A stretch of DNA of 64,000 bases, taken from assembly GCA_038883475.1 (NCBI GenBank), contig JAVZMA010000007.1, positions 4,128 to 68,127 on the forward strand. Reading direction: 5' to 3'. The notes under the pieces were generated by a model. The model did no database searches. It was not told where the DNA came from and saw nothing but the letters and a program-made list of their open reading frames with translations. Position 1 is the stretch's first letter. The number at the start of each line of letters is the position of its first letter. This document shows positions 17,614-26,967 of the stretch, in pieces. The translations under genes and the position numbers were made by a program. Source of the DNA: JAVZLH01 sp038883475. Lineage in GTDB: Archaea > Thermoproteota > Bathyarchaeia > Bathyarchaeales > Bathycorpusculaceae.

Positions 17614-18813
17614 CTATTCTTTCTCGATTATTGTTGCTACTCCTTGTCCTCCGCCGATGCATGCTGTTGCTAGTCCGTAGCGTCCGCCTTCCATTTCTAG
17701 AATTCTTGCCAAGGTTCCGATGAGTCTTGCGCCGGTAGCTCCTAGTGGGTGTCCTATGGCGATGGCTCCGCCTTTCACGTTTACTTTGTCTGGGTCTATT
17801 CCAAGTTCTTTGATGCACCATAAGGTGACGATGGCGAAGGCTTCGTTTATTTCCCAGAAGTCGATGTCTTTGACGCTTAACCCTGCGTGTTTAAGCGCCA
17901 TTTTGCTTGCTGGGACAGGTCCTTTTCCCATCACGGCTGGGGGAACGCCTGCCCAACCCATGGATTTTATTGTTGCCATCGGCTCTAATCCTAGCGCTTT
18001 TGCTTTTTCTTCTGAAGCCAGCATTACGCATGAGGCGCCTGCGTTTAGGGGTGAAGAGTTTCCTGCTGTTATGAATCCGTCCTTTATGAAGGCTGGCGGA
18101 AGCGCTTGGATTTTTTCTAGGGTTGTGTCTCCTCGGACGCTTAAGTCGGTGTCTACAACTTCTGTTGTCCCATCTGGGTTGGTTACTTTTACTGGCAGGA
18201 TTTCTTCTTTAAAGTAGCCTTCCTGCTGAGCCTTAAATGCCAGTTGATGACTTCGCAAGCCCCATCTGTCCATGTCTTCTTTTGTTAGTTTGTGTTTTTC
18301 TGCTCCTTCTTTGAAGAGTCTTTCTGCGGTTAGTCCCATCACTAGGCCTGTTTCCATTTCGTATTTTCTGTATTCTTCCTTTTCAATGAGGGCTGTTGGG
18401 GGGCTTATCCACGGGTTATCACCCATTGGGATGTGGGTCATGTGTTCCATTCCGGTTGCGATTACTAGGTCTGAGTATCCAGTCATTATTTCCATGGCTC
18501 CGACGTGGGCGGCGGTCATTGAGGAGCCGCATTGTCTGTCGACGAAGAATGCGGGTACTTCCACTGGGAGTTCGGCCAGCATTACTATGGAGCGTCCGCC
18601 GTATGTCCATTGTTCCCATACGCCGAAGGCGCTTGCTGCGATTACTTCGTTTATTTCTGAAGGGTTTATGCCTGTTCTTTCAACGACTTTTTTGATGAGC
18701 ATGGCGGCTACCTCGTCCATTCTCAGCGGGTTGAATTTGTCTTTTTCTGGTTCTCTTGGCCTTGATCTTGAGAACGGCGACCTTAGATAGTCCACTATCA
18801 CTACTTTTCTCAT
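17614..18813 (-). CDS. Thiolase (acetyl-CoA C-acyltransferase type)
   Basis: The protein, about 399 residues, cleaves 3-ketoacyl-CoA with CoA to release acetyl-CoA, or runs the reverse condensation. Active-site elements are the nucleophilic Cys in VDRQCGSSM, the NEAF loop, His in AIGHPLGATGAR and a second Cys in TACIGGGQG, all as in degradative bacterial-type thiolases. The ATG at 18813 is preferred over 18822 because GAGG lies nine bases before it and directly abuts the earlier one. It lies alone on the minus strand, divergent from the SCP2 gene, and probably serves the beta-oxidation set further along. Confidence 0.92.
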   Translation of the reverse strand: MRKVVIVDYLRSPFSRSRPREPEKDKFNPLRMDEVAAMLIKKVVERTGINPSEINEVIAASAFGVWEQWTYGGRSIVMLAELPVEVPAFFVDRQCGSSMTAAHVGAMEIMTGYSDLVIATGMEHMTHIPMGDNPWISPPTALIEKEEYRKYEMETGLVMGLTAERLFKEGAEKHKLTKEDMDRWGLRSHQLAFKAQQEGYFKEEILPVKVTNPDGTTEVVDTDLSVRGDTTLEKIQALPPAFIKDGFITAGNSSPLNAGASCVMLASEEKAKALGLEPMATIKSMGWAGVPPAVMGKGPVPASKMALKHAGLSVKDIDFWEINEAFAIVTLWCIKELGIDPDKVNVKGGAIAIGHPLGATGARLIGTLARILEMEGGRYGLATACIGGGQGVATIIEKE

Positions 18814-18958
18814 TTTAATCATCCTCTGACGGTTGGGGTATGAGTGAGGTTTAGGGGAGTTTTAAGTTTTTCCATGGAGTTTGCATATAAATTATGTCTG
18901 AGTTTAGAGAAAAGGCTTAAATTTTGTTTCATTTAATGGTAATGGCGAGGTATTTGAG

Positions 18959-19303
18959 ATGGGAAGAGTTAAGGATGGATACAGGGAGATGGCGAAGAGG
19001 GCGAATGAAGTTGCTGAGGCTAAGGGTTTGATGGCTGGCTGGAACAAGGTTGTTCAGTTCATTGTTGAGGGGGAAGGTGACTTTTACATTAAGTTCGAGA
19101 ATGGGGTGGCGACATTCCATGAGGGAAAACATGAGAAACCAGACGTGACTTTGAAGGGACCTGAGGAAGTCTTTTATAAGATGTTGACGCGGGAGCTTGA
19201 CCAGACTAGGGCTTACTTTGCTAAACAGTATACTATTGAGGGTTCTATGGCTGACGCCATGAAGTTCGGGCGCATTGGAACCGCTGTAGCAAAAGCTTCA
19301 TAG
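18959..19303 (+). CDS. SCP2 sterol-carrier domain protein
   Basis: This 114-residue protein is a single SCP2-type lipid-binding domain, recognised by WNKVVQFIVEGEGDFYIKFENG and the following PDVTLKGPEEVFYKM, with GSMADAMKFG near the end. The family binds fatty acyl chains or CoA esters in a hydrophobic tunnel. It is transcribed away from the thiolase gene and lies near the acyl-CoA synthetase, which suggests a role in handling acyl-CoA. It has no signal peptide and is likely cytoplasmic. A T-rich stretch at about 19328-19338 may end its transcript. Confidence 0.85.
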   Translation: MGRVKDGYREMAKRANEVAEAKGLMAGWNKVVQFIVEGEGDFYIKFENGVATFHEGKHEKPDVTLKGPEEVFYKMLTRELDQTRAYFAKQYTIEGSMADAMKFGRIGTAVAKAS

Positions 19304-19327
19304 AAAATTTCCTTGCTTAAAACCCTT

Positions 19328-19338
19328 CTTTCTTTTTT
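19328..19338 (+). terminator. T-rich tract after SCP2 gene
   Basis: A run of T broken by a single C lies about 25 bases after the SCP2 stop. Archaeal RNA polymerase often stops at such tracts without a hairpin. No stem was seen. Confidence 0.35.
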
Positions 19339-19379
19339 ATAGAGTCAGCAATCAGTTGAATTAAAAACCAATTAAGTTT

Positions 19380-19871
19380 TTATTCGCCTCTTTGTAGCCA
19401 AGCAAGAATGGCGACAAGCCAGAGGTATCCGAAAACAATTGCAAAGATGCCTGCAAATAGGCCATAATTTAAACCGAGAAGTATTGCTGGAACATTCAAG
19501 GTACAGTAGCCTGAAACTATGGAAAAAATGATTAACCGTGAGATTTCAAAGTTAACTTTCAACAAAGCGATTCCTTCAAATGTCAGTATTATACCAGCTA
19601 TGCTTGATGTTATGCTAGCCAGAATTGGGTCGATGCTTATCGTTCCAGAGGCGACGGCAAATGTTATTCCCTTCCCTGTTGCGAGTCCAAAAAAACCTAA
19701 GGCGCTAAATAAGATCCCCAAAAGTATGGATAGGATCCCTCCAGCTTGGATGGAACTTAGGTATAGGTTTTTAGAAGAAATGTTTTTTGAAAGCTTCTTG
19801 AAATAGCTGGGTAACTGCAAGATGGATTTGCTCCGTATTTTGGAAATGAAATTTTCAAAATAGTTCTTCAT
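19380..19871 (-). CDS. Four-helix membrane protein, unknown function
   Basis: The 163-residue protein has a basic amphipathic N-terminal stretch (about residues 1-40, rich in Lys and Ser) followed by four predicted membrane helices with small-residue packing (GGILSILLGILFSALGFFGL and later segments). No motif of a known family was recognised and no catalytic residue stands out. It lies between the SCP2 gene, with which it converges, and the acyl-CoA synthetase gene, whose downstream side it follows on the same strand with a gap of 116 bases. A role in lipid handling would be guesswork. Confidence 0.55.
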   Translation of the reverse strand: MKNYFENFISKIRSKSILQLPSYFKKLSKNISSKNLYLSSIQAGGILSILLGILFSALGFFGLATGKGITFAVASGTISIDPILASITSSIAGIILTFEGIALLKVNFEISRLIIFSIVSGYCTLNVPAILLGLNYGLFAGIFAIVFGYLWLVAILAWLQRGE

Positions 19872-19987
19872 TTTCTCACGACCTTATTATAATTTTTGTG
19901 AAAAACTTAAAAATCTTGCTATCTGAAAACTGAGCTACGGGCGATGTTTTTAAGAAAAAGAAAGGAAACAGTTGCGGAGCACCCTTA

Positions 19988-21700
19988 TTAAGCCAGTTTG
20001 AAAATTTCTTCTCTAAGCCTCTTATGGTCCACTTTCCCTACGTCCGTCTTTGGAACTTCGCCTCTGAACTCCACGAGTTTAGGAACTTTGTAGGGGGCTA
20101 ATCTTTCTTCGCACCACTTCACGACTTCTTCTTCCGTCAACTTTCCTCTGTAATCTGGGTGCGGGACAACTATTACTTTTATGCGTTGACCAACCTCTGG
20201 ATCTGGCACTCCTATTGCTGCGGCTTCCTTTATCTTTGGATGCTTGTATAATACGTCTTCTATTTCATGCGAGTAGACTGATAGCCCCTTATATTTTATC
20301 AAGTCTTTCTTGCGTTCAACAAAGTAAAAGTATCCCTCTTCGTCCATTCTCACCATGTCGCCTGTTCTGAACCACCGCATGCCTTTTGCTTCAAAGAAAC
20401 ACTTTGCATTTTCCTCTGGCTTGTTTAAATATTCCCTCATTACTTGTGGGCCGCTTAAGACTAGTTCGCCCACTTCGCTTGGAGGCAGAAATTCGTTTTT
20501 TTCCGGGTCGGCTATCGCTGCGTATGTGTTGGGTAATGGAACACCGAATGACCCTGGCTTGTTCCTGTATGGCGGGTTTGTATGGGATACTGCTGTTGTT
20601 TCAGTTAGACCATACCCTTCGCGGATTTCTCGTCCAGTTATTTTCTCCCACTGTTTCCGTGTGGCTTCATGTAATGTGTCAGCGCCACAGAATAAATATT
20701 TGATTTTCTTCCAATTCACTCTTTTAGTTTTCGGATGATCTACGAGGTATTTGTAAAGTGTTGGTACTCCATAGAACAGTGTCACATTATACTCTTGAAT
20801 GGCATCCAGTATTTCATCTAATTCGGGCTTAGCAAATAATATGGCTGTTCCTCCATGAAATGCTCCGCTGAGCATGATCACTGATTGCCCGTATATGTGG
20901 TAAAATGGCAGTGCGGCGATGGTAACTTCTTTTCCTTCCTCCATTTCTGGGAAGAAGTTCCACATTAATTCTTGAAGTGAAACTATGTTCCTGTGAGTTA
21001 AAACTGCTCCTTTTGGATCGCCTGTTGTTCCTCCCGTGTAAGGTAATGCTGCTACGTCATCTGGCGATATTTGAACGTTCGGTGGGTTTGCAGGATATTT
21101 CTCGAGAAGATCTTTAAAGTTCAGCAGTTCTCCCTCTTTCTTTATTTCTCCTTTAAGTGGTGTTCCTCGAAGTCTAGCCATTAAACCACCGCCGCCCGGC
21201 AGATAGTCGGATATGCTTGTTATGATCACGTAGTCTAGTTTGACTTCTTGGAGAGCTTTTTCAACTTTTTCGTAGTGTAGGTCGAGGCAAACAATTGCTT
21301 TGGCTCCGCTGTCTCGAAGTTGGTAGGCAATTTCGCGTGGTGTGTAGAGTGGGCTTACTGTTGTCACCGTTGCTCCGAGCCTTAGAATGCCGTAGTAGGT
21401 GATGATAAATTGTGGGCAGTTTGGTAAATACATGGCGACTACGTCTCCTTTTTTTATGCCTAAGTCGTGTAAAGCTGTTGCAAATCTTAGGGAGGCTTCA
21501 TGTATTTCTTTGTGTTTGAGTTTCTTTCCGTAAAAAATTACGGCGACTTTGTCTCCCCACTTTTTGAAGTTTTCATCGATTGCGTCTACAATGGTTTTTT
21601 CGGGGAGATTTAAGTCTGCGGGTACACCTTTTGCGTACCATTTTGTCCATGGTCTTTTCAAGTATTCATCTATGGCTTGGTCAGATTTTGATTTTGCCAT
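19988..21700 (-). CDS. Long-chain-type acyl-CoA synthetase (AMP-forming)
   Basis: The 570-residue enzyme activates a carboxylic acid to its CoA ester through an acyl-adenylate. It has the AMP-binding P-loop YTGGTTGDPKG (about 220), the GYGLTET motif, TGDMVRMDEEGYFYF, and the hinge and C-terminal lysine region ending VPKTDVGKVDHKRL. Motifs resemble FadD and aryl-CoA ligases, and the substrate (fatty, branched or aromatic acid) cannot be told. A GGAGATGA ribosome site precedes the start. It lies 51 bases after livF on the same strand, so the import system and the activating enzyme are probably one operon. Confidence 0.92.
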   Translation of the reverse strand: MAKSKSDQAIDEYLKRPWTKWYAKGVPADLNLPEKTIVDAIDENFKKWGDKVAVIFYGKKLKHKEIHEASLRFATALHDLGIKKGDVVAMYLPNCPQFIITYYGILRLGATVTTVSPLYTPREIAYQLRDSGAKAIVCLDLHYEKVEKALQEVKLDYVIITSISDYLPGGGGLMARLRGTPLKGEIKKEGELLNFKDLLEKYPANPPNVQISPDDVAALPYTGGTTGDPKGAVLTHRNIVSLQELMWNFFPEMEEGKEVTIAALPFYHIYGQSVIMLSGAFHGGTAILFAKPELDEILDAIQEYNVTLFYGVPTLYKYLVDHPKTKRVNWKKIKYLFCGADTLHEATRKQWEKITGREIREGYGLTETTAVSHTNPPYRNKPGSFGVPLPNTYAAIADPEKNEFLPPSEVGELVLSGPQVMREYLNKPEENAKCFFEAKGMRWFRTGDMVRMDEEGYFYFVERKKDLIKYKGLSVYSHEIEDVLYKHPKIKEAAAIGVPDPEVGQRIKVIVVPHPDYRGKLTEEEVVKWCEERLAPYKVPKLVEFRGEVPKTDVGKVDHKRLREEIFKLA

Positions 21701-21751
21701 TTTTATGTCATCTCCTTTACGTTCTATCTTTTTGGTTTAATTTATGATTGG

Positions 21752-22486
21752 TTATACGCCTATATACATTTCTCTTAGATCTTCGTTTTTTAGTAGTTCT
21801 TCTTTTGTTCCTTGGGCTGCTATCTTTCCATGTGTTAGGACGTATCCTCTGTTGGCTAAGCTTAGGGCCATGCTGACATCTTGTTCTACGAGGAGTATTG
21901 TTACTCCTGAACTCCAGATTTCTTTTATGCTTTCAAATACTTTCTGTTTTGCTAGTGGTGCCAACCCAAGGGAAGGTTCATCTATCATAAGTAGTTTTGG
22001 TTTAGCCATGAGGGCTCTTGCTATTGCAAGCATTTGTCCCTCTCCTCCACTTAGTGTCTGGGCCATTTGGTTTTTTCTTTCTTTTAGTATTGGAAATAGT
22101 TGGTAAATGCGTTCTAGGTCTTTTTTAATTTCTTCTTTGTCTTTTCTTAGATAGCTTCCCATGATTAGGTTTTCGTAGACGGTCATTTCTGAGAAGAGTC
22201 TTCGCCTTTCTGGGCAGTGAATTATTCCCCTTTTGACAATGCTCCATGGTTTTAGATTGTCTATTCTTTCGTTTTCGAAGAGGATTTCGCCTGAGATGCG
22301 TGCCTTTTCTCTTTTTCCACTTTGGAGTTGTGTAAGCATTCCGGATATTGCTTTTAGTAGTGTTGTTTTTCCAGCTCCGTTCGGACCGACTACTGTTACG
22401 AATTCTCTTTGTTTCACATTTATGCTGACGGCATTTAGTGCCATTGCTCCATCGTAGTGGACTGTCAAGTTTTTAACTTCTAGCAT
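21752..22486 (-). CDS. livF: ABC transporter ATPase, LivF type
   Basis: The 244-residue ATPase powers a branched-chain amino acid/organic acid type importer. It shows Walker A GPNGAGKTT (about 35), the signature LSGGEGQM, Walker B LLMIDEPSLGL and the switch His region VEQDVSMAL. The short LivF length and lack of the long LivG insertion fit. The start ATG overlaps the livG stop (TAATG). It is the fifth gene of the order binding protein, LivH, LivM, LivG, LivF, then acyl-CoA synthetase. Confidence 0.93.
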   Translation of the reverse strand: MLEVKNLTVHYDGAMALNAVSINVKQREFVTVVGPNGAGKTTLLKAISGMLTQLQSGKREKARISGEILFENERIDNLKPWSIVKRGIIHCPERRRLFSEMTVYENLIMGSYLRKDKEEIKKDLERIYQLFPILKERKNQMAQTLSGGEGQMLAIARALMAKPKLLMIDEPSLGLAPLAKQKVFESIKEIWSSGVTILLVEQDVSMALSLANRGYVLTHGKIAAQGTKEELLKNEDLREMYIGV

Positions 22487-23217
22487 TATTTCGCCTTCCC
22501 AAGGTAGACTTCTATTACTTTTTGGTTTTTGGCTATTTCTTCTGGTGTCCCTTCGGCTATTAGTTCTCCGTAATGCATGACTAGGATTCTTTTTACGAGT
22601 TTCATGAGGGCGTGGAGTTTATGTTCAACTATTACCATTGTGTGTCCATCTAGATGCATTCTTTGGATGGATTTTATCATGTATTCTGTTTCTATGGGGT
22701 TCAGTCCGCCAAATGGCTCGTCTAAAAGGACTATTTCTGGCTCTAGTGCCATGGCTCGCGCTATTTCCAAGCGTTTTAGGTCACCGTATGATAGGTTTTC
22801 AGCTGGCTCAAGCATCATTTCTGATAGGCCCACATCTTCAAGCATTTCCATGGCTTTTCTTTCCGAGGTTTTAATCCACTCGATTCTTTTTCTTCCTCTG
22901 TAAGATTGTAGGGCTACTAGTATGTTGGCTATTGTTGGCAAATGCCTAAAGGGTCTGACTATTTGGAAGGTTCTCACTAGACCTTTGTTGGCTATTTTGT
23001 TAGGTGGCAACCCGGTTATATCTTCGCCCCTAAGCCTCACTTTTCCGGAGTTTGGCTTTAAGTAACCAGTTATTAAGTTGAAAAGGGTTGTTTTTCCAGC
23101 TCCGTTCGGTCCTATTATGCCTATTATTTCGCCTTCGTCAACTTGAAAACTCACGTTGTTGACGGCTACGAGGCCTCCGAAGCGTTTTGTTAGGTTTTCA
23201 ACTTCTAGTAGATGCAT
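22486..23217 (-). CDS. livG: ABC transporter ATPase, LivG type
   Basis: The 243-residue ATPase has Walker A GPNGAGKTTLFNLITG (about 34-49), the LivG-specific GLVRTFQIVRPF segment, signature LSYGDLKRLEIARAM, Walker B IVLLDEPFGGLNP and the C-terminal HYGELIAEGTPEEI typical of LivG. It pairs with LivF to drive the LivH/LivM channel. The signature reads LSYGD rather than LSGGQ, which is normal for LivG. It lies 18 bases after livM and overlaps livF by one base. Confidence 0.94.
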   Translation of the reverse strand: MHLLEVENLTKRFGGLVAVNNVSFQVDEGEIIGIIGPNGAGKTTLFNLITGYLKPNSGKVRLRGEDITGLPPNKIANKGLVRTFQIVRPFRHLPTIANILVALQSYRGRKRIEWIKTSERKAMEMLEDVGLSEMMLEPAENLSYGDLKRLEIARAMALEPEIVLLDEPFGGLNPIETEYMIKSIQRMHLDGHTMVIVEHKLHALMKLVKRILVMHYGELIAEGTPEEIAKNQKVIEVYLGKAK

Positions 23218-23235
23218 AGCTTCCCACCATCAAAC

Positions 23236-24309
23236 TTAAACCTTTTCGGCTTTTTTAGCCCTTTCTTTTTCGATTTCTTCTATTTCACGTGGCTCTTCTA
23301 AATCTTCGAGTTTCTCAACTATAGTTCTTGCGATTCCACGCGGCCATTTGATAACAAACAACACCACTACCATTATGAAGAGAAACAATTGTATATTTTG
23401 GTCAAGTGGTAGCACTTCTTGGAATACATATTTGTTCATTAGATAGTATATGTATGTTCCGACAAGTGGACCATAAATGGTTCCTATGCCCCCTAAAATG
23501 GTAGCTATTACAGGAATTATAGAGTATGAGAAGTTGAGGTAGCTGGGGGCTGCTGAGCCTTCTATCAAATGAGCATATACCGCTCCAGCTAGGCTTCCAA
23601 AGAGGCCACTGATGGCAAAAGACATAAGTTTATATTTTGTAACGTTTATTCCGCAAGCCTTGGCTCCTAATTCATCATCCAAGATGGAGATAAAAACTAT
23701 GCCGGTTTTTGATGCTGCTATTTTGTATATTATGATTGATGATATAGTCATCAAAGCAAGTGACAAATAGTAATTTGCAACAAGTCTGTCAAAAAAGGCA
23801 AGGCTGGGGAAAAACTTCGGAAGATAGCGTATGCCTGTTTCGCCTCCAAAGATGTCTCGAAAATAATAAAGGAAACCTGTGATTGCCAATGGAAAAGCCA
23901 TTGTCACAAGTGCTAAGTAGGGGCCCTTCATCCTTAGGCTGGGGGCTCCAACAATTAGTGCTATTGCAACACCGCATAATAGGCTTAATGGTATTGTTAT
24001 CCAAATTGGCCAACTAAAATACTTAAATAACAGTGCCGTGCCGTAGGCGCCAGCGGCATAGAACATGGCGTGACCTAGGCTGATTTGACCCGTTCGTCCT
24101 ACAAGTAAGTCCCAGCTTACTGCAAGTATTGCTATCACATTCGTGGCTGTCAATATGTCTAATTTTAGTAAGTTTATACCTGAGAAGGGTAATGCGGCAA
24201 AAATTACTAAGATTAGGAACGCCAGCATTCTTGGTGGTTTATCATAGATGTGTGTAGCAAAATTTGTGTATGCTTTTCGGAAGTATTTAGTGGCTATGTT
24301 AGACGGCAT
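23236..24309 (-). CDS. livM: Branched-chain-type ABC transporter permease, LivM type
   Basis: The 357-residue protein has about eight to ten membrane helices and the LivM pattern: LVGRTGQISLGHAMFYAAGAY (about residues 68-88) and a cytoplasmic loop ILDDELGAKACGINVTKYK that contacts the ATPase. After the last helix there is a charged tail of about 30 residues rich in Glu, Lys and Arg. With LivH it forms the channel. It lies six bases after livH and 18 bases before livG. Confidence 0.93.
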   Translation of the reverse strand: MPSNIATKYFRKAYTNFATHIYDKPPRMLAFLILVIFAALPFSGINLLKLDILTATNVIAILAVSWDLLVGRTGQISLGHAMFYAAGAYGTALLFKYFSWPIWITIPLSLLCGVAIALIVGAPSLRMKGPYLALVTMAFPLAITGFLYYFRDIFGGETGIRYLPKFFPSLAFFDRLVANYYLSLALMTISSIIIYKIAASKTGIVFISILDDELGAKACGINVTKYKLMSFAISGLFGSLAGAVYAHLIEGSAAPSYLNFSYSIIPVIATILGGIGTIYGPLVGTYIYYLMNKYVFQEVLPLDQNIQLFLFIMVVVLFVIKWPRGIARTIVEKLEDLEEPREIEEIEKERAKKAEKV

Positions 24310-24315
24310 AGTGCA

Positions 24316-25221
24316 TCACTCCATTTCAATGCGTTTTCCAAAAAGTCCCTTCGGTCTAATTATGAGAACCAGAATTATAACAATGAACGGGAATGATTGC
24401 AATATCACTCCTGCACGCGGGATAGTGGCGATAACCGCTTGTTCGGCATAACCGAATATCAAGCCGCCTAGAAGGGTGCCTTTGATGCTTCCAAGTCCAC
24501 CGAGCAGAACCACGGTAAAAGAGATGGCTAAGCTTGTCAGCCACATGTAAGTTGATACACTGTTAGTTATCGTGGATGTGTATAGGATACCGCCGAGAGA
24601 TGAGAAACCAGCAGAAACTGCGGTTGTGAGCATGTAGAGCTTTTCTATGCTGACTCCCATAAGCATAGCGGCTTCAAGGTCTTGCGAAAGAGCCTTCATA
24701 GCTCTCCCGATTTTCGTTTTGGCAAGAATGAGTGAGAGAATTGCAAAGGCTAAAAAGGAGATCGCAGCAGCGAGAATCTGCCCGGTTGGCACAGTTGTTG
24801 GTCCTATGGATGTGACTCCCCGTATGATTGTGGGAACGTTGAATCCAAGGGCAGGTGCATTTCCCATGATTATGTATATTAATTGTTGGAATATTAAGCA
24901 TCCGCAGATAGAGGCAATTAGCATCCCAACCTCGTCTCCTAATATCTGGTGAAAAGTCAACCTATAGAAGAAGCTTCCAATTATTCCGGTAAATGCAAAT
25001 GATAAAATTATGGCTAAAGCTAATACTAGATAAAGATCTAGAGAAACATATTGTAGCAGAAAACTTGCAAGAACGCTGAATATGTAAGCGCCTACAACAA
25101 AAAAGGCGCCATGTGTTAAATTTATCATGCCTGAAATTCCATAGATTAAACTGAAGCCTAATGCAATAAGGGCGTAAATAAGACCTGAAATTGTGCCGAA
25201 GATGATTGTTTGCTCTAACAT
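24316..25221 (-). CDS. livH: Branched-chain-type ABC transporter permease, LivH type
   Basis: The protein, about 301 residues from the chosen start, is the second channel subunit. It has the LivH start MLEQTIIFGTISGLIYAL, then YGISGMINLTHGAFFVVGAY, and the ATPase-contact loop KTKIGRAMKALSQDLEAAMLMG. The frame extends 21 codons upstream to 25284, but those residues look unlike the family and the ATG at 25221 has a GGGG-rich ribosome site, so it is preferred. The gene follows the binding-protein gene by about 120 bases, a typical place for partial termination. Confidence 0.92.
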   Translation of the reverse strand: MLEQTIIFGTISGLIYALIALGFSLIYGISGMINLTHGAFFVVGAYIFSVLASFLLQYVSLDLYLVLALAIILSFAFTGIIGSFFYRLTFHQILGDEVGMLIASICGCLIFQQLIYIIMGNAPALGFNVPTIIRGVTSIGPTTVPTGQILAAAISFLAFAILSLILAKTKIGRAMKALSQDLEAAMLMGVSIEKLYMLTTAVSAGFSSLGGILYTSTITNSVSTYMWLTSLAISFTVVLLGGLGSIKGTLLGGLIFGYAEQAVIATIPRAGVILQSFPFIVIILVLIIRPKGLFGKRIEME

Positions 25222-25339
25222 CCCTTTCCCCGCTTTGGTGCTCTTAAAGAGATGAAAGCACGTAATTAATAAATTTTTCTTCAAGTTTTATTCATTAATA
25301 CAAAAAAGGGGAAAGGAATTGCTCTGTCATGCCGTATTA

Positions 25340-26926
25340 CTACGGCAGTGGCCATGTAGTAGCGCTTTTTCCGAAGTTTCTGCCTATGGCTGAAATGTCT
25401 CGTATGTCAATTACATCGTCGAGGTTTATGTCGGCTTCTATGTTCCACCTTGAGGTTCCTGGAACAGAACCGAAGGCTCTGCCTCCTGTGGATATATCCC
25501 GTACGTCAATTACGCCGTCGAAGTTTATGTCCCAATCTGACAGCGGGTACATCCACGGCGGTATCTTTGTCTTCTTAGAATACAGTTTGTCTATTGGCGA
25601 GACAACATTCTTTACGAATCCGTGGGTGTACGGTGCAGAATTGGATGGTTTACCAGTGTTTATCCATTGTACCATCATAGCTCTTGTGTAACCGTCAGGC
25701 CATAATGGTCCGTAGGATACAGTGTAGACGTCGTGGTTTTCTGTGAATTTGCCTTTTCCGTTGAGGAGAACTGACTCGTGAGTTTCAAGGTAAGTGACTA
25801 TGTCAGCTGCGTTTAGGCTGCCCACTCCTTCTAGTGCATTTTTTAGTATAATGAAACCGTTGTAGGCGCCCCAAGCGGTGTAGAGTGGCCATGAACTGAA
25901 GTTGCCTATGAAGTTGTCCCAGAAGGTTACAGCTTGCGGGGTTGTCGGAGTTCTTGTTCCCATGAATTCCATTTCAACTTCGTAATTGCAGTAGCCGCCA
26001 GTTTGTGTTGGGTAACTTCCTTGTTGTCCCCATACGTTAATTCCGACAGGCAACATGTTGTATTGTCCCGAACCCCAAGCATTAATTAGATCTGCGGCGT
26101 CTGGCAAAGTGTATGAGGTTATGAGCAAACGTACTCCGGCGGCTTGCGCAGCGCTTAAGTATGAAGCAAAGCTGGTCGTACCTGGAGGTGTTTTTGCACC
26201 ATAAGCAAATGTTGCGTTGGGTCCCAGACCATAATATTCCAAATACGTTGCAATACCCTGGGTCCATTCGAGATCTTCAACCAAATAACCGTACTTGACA
26301 ACTCCGCCATACATTTTTGCCAACTTTTGTGGTAACAAATACCCCATTACGTAGCCCAGTACGTTTTTGAACAGCATCGTTGAGTTTATTGGGTTTACTC
26401 TGAAGAGCCACTTGTATCGCGTGGCATTCGCTGGATCGCTGAAGTCACGGCACAACCAGTCTGTGGACGCACCATTTATGAAGAAGATTACTTCCTGACC
26501 TGGATGGGCGGCATTGTAATCCATTACTTCCTCAATAATTGGGTCAGTGACTTCTGTTCTGAAGCCGCCAATAACAAACTTGCAGTTTTCTGTAATAATT
26601 AGTCGTTGAATTTCCTGCCTTGCTTTTGCGACGTCATAAGTGTGGGTACTTGGGTCATATGCCCATTCGTTTGCTTTTACAATTTGTATCGTATAACTCG
26701 TGCCCCCTATGTTTATGCCGCCCGCTCCGTTGATATCCATGGCAGCAAGCTCAGCACCACCTTCCATCCCACCCTGTTCTTTATGCCACTGCGCGAGATA
26801 ATAGGGGCCAATAACTCCAACCTTCAAAGTCGCCGTCGCGGAAGCGAAACGCACACCGAGAACCGCTGTCGACGCTAAAAGCATTGGAATCAGAATCAAA
26901 GCTATTTTCCTATTCATTTTTCTCAT
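25340..26926 (-). CDS. ABC transporter substrate-binding protein with C-terminal dockerin-like repeats
   Basis: The protein of about 528 residues begins with a signal peptide (basic MRKMNRK, hydrophobic helix, ending near FASA). It then has a periplasmic-binding-protein fold of the LivJ type (from TLKVGVIGPYYLAQW through the middle). The last 60 residues hold two copies of a calcium-binding dockerin-like loop, DINFDGVIDVRD and DINLDDVIDIRD, each followed by a GRxFG helix. The second copy has Asp where Gly is usual. Dockerins normally dock onto cohesin modules on scaffold or surface proteins. GGAGGA just upstream supports ATG 26926 (26917 is also possible). It heads the liv operon; a TATA-like stretch lies at about 26955-26967. 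Confidence 0.9.
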   Translation of the reverse strand: MRKMNRKIALILIPMLLASTAVLGVRFASATATLKVGVIGPYYLAQWHKEQGGMEGGAELAAMDINGAGGINIGGTSYTIQIVKANEWAYDPSTHTYDVAKARQEIQRLIITENCKFVIGGFRTEVTDPIIEEVMDYNAAHPGQEVIFFINGASTDWLCRDFSDPANATRYKWLFRVNPINSTMLFKNVLGYVMGYLLPQKLAKMYGGVVKYGYLVEDLEWTQGIATYLEYYGLGPNATFAYGAKTPPGTTSFASYLSAAQAAGVRLLITSYTLPDAADLINAWGSGQYNMLPVGINVWGQQGSYPTQTGGYCNYEVEMEFMGTRTPTTPQAVTFWDNFIGNFSSWPLYTAWGAYNGFIILKNALEGVGSLNAADIVTYLETHESVLLNGKGKFTENHDVYTVSYGPLWPDGYTRAMMVQWINTGKPSNSAPYTHGFVKNVVSPIDKLYSKKTKIPPWMYPLSDWDINFDGVIDVRDISTGGRAFGSVPGTSRWNIEADINLDDVIDIRDISAIGRNFGKSATTWPLP

Positions 26927-26954
26927 CCTTCCTCCAGAAATATACACTCCAGAT

Positions 26955-26967
26955 TCATATTTAAGCT
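26955..26967 (-). promoter_or_regulatory. Probable TATA/BRE promoter of the liv operon
   Basis: On the minus strand this reads AAGCTTAAATATG, an archaeal BRE/TATA-like element. It is placed so that transcription would start close to 26935, just before the binding-protein start at 26926. The call is by sequence resemblance and spacing only. Confidence 0.4.

Noticed and set aside
18269..18790. Long antisense frames across the thiolase gene
   Set aside because: They are shadows of a strongly coding minus-strand gene with complete active-site motifs.
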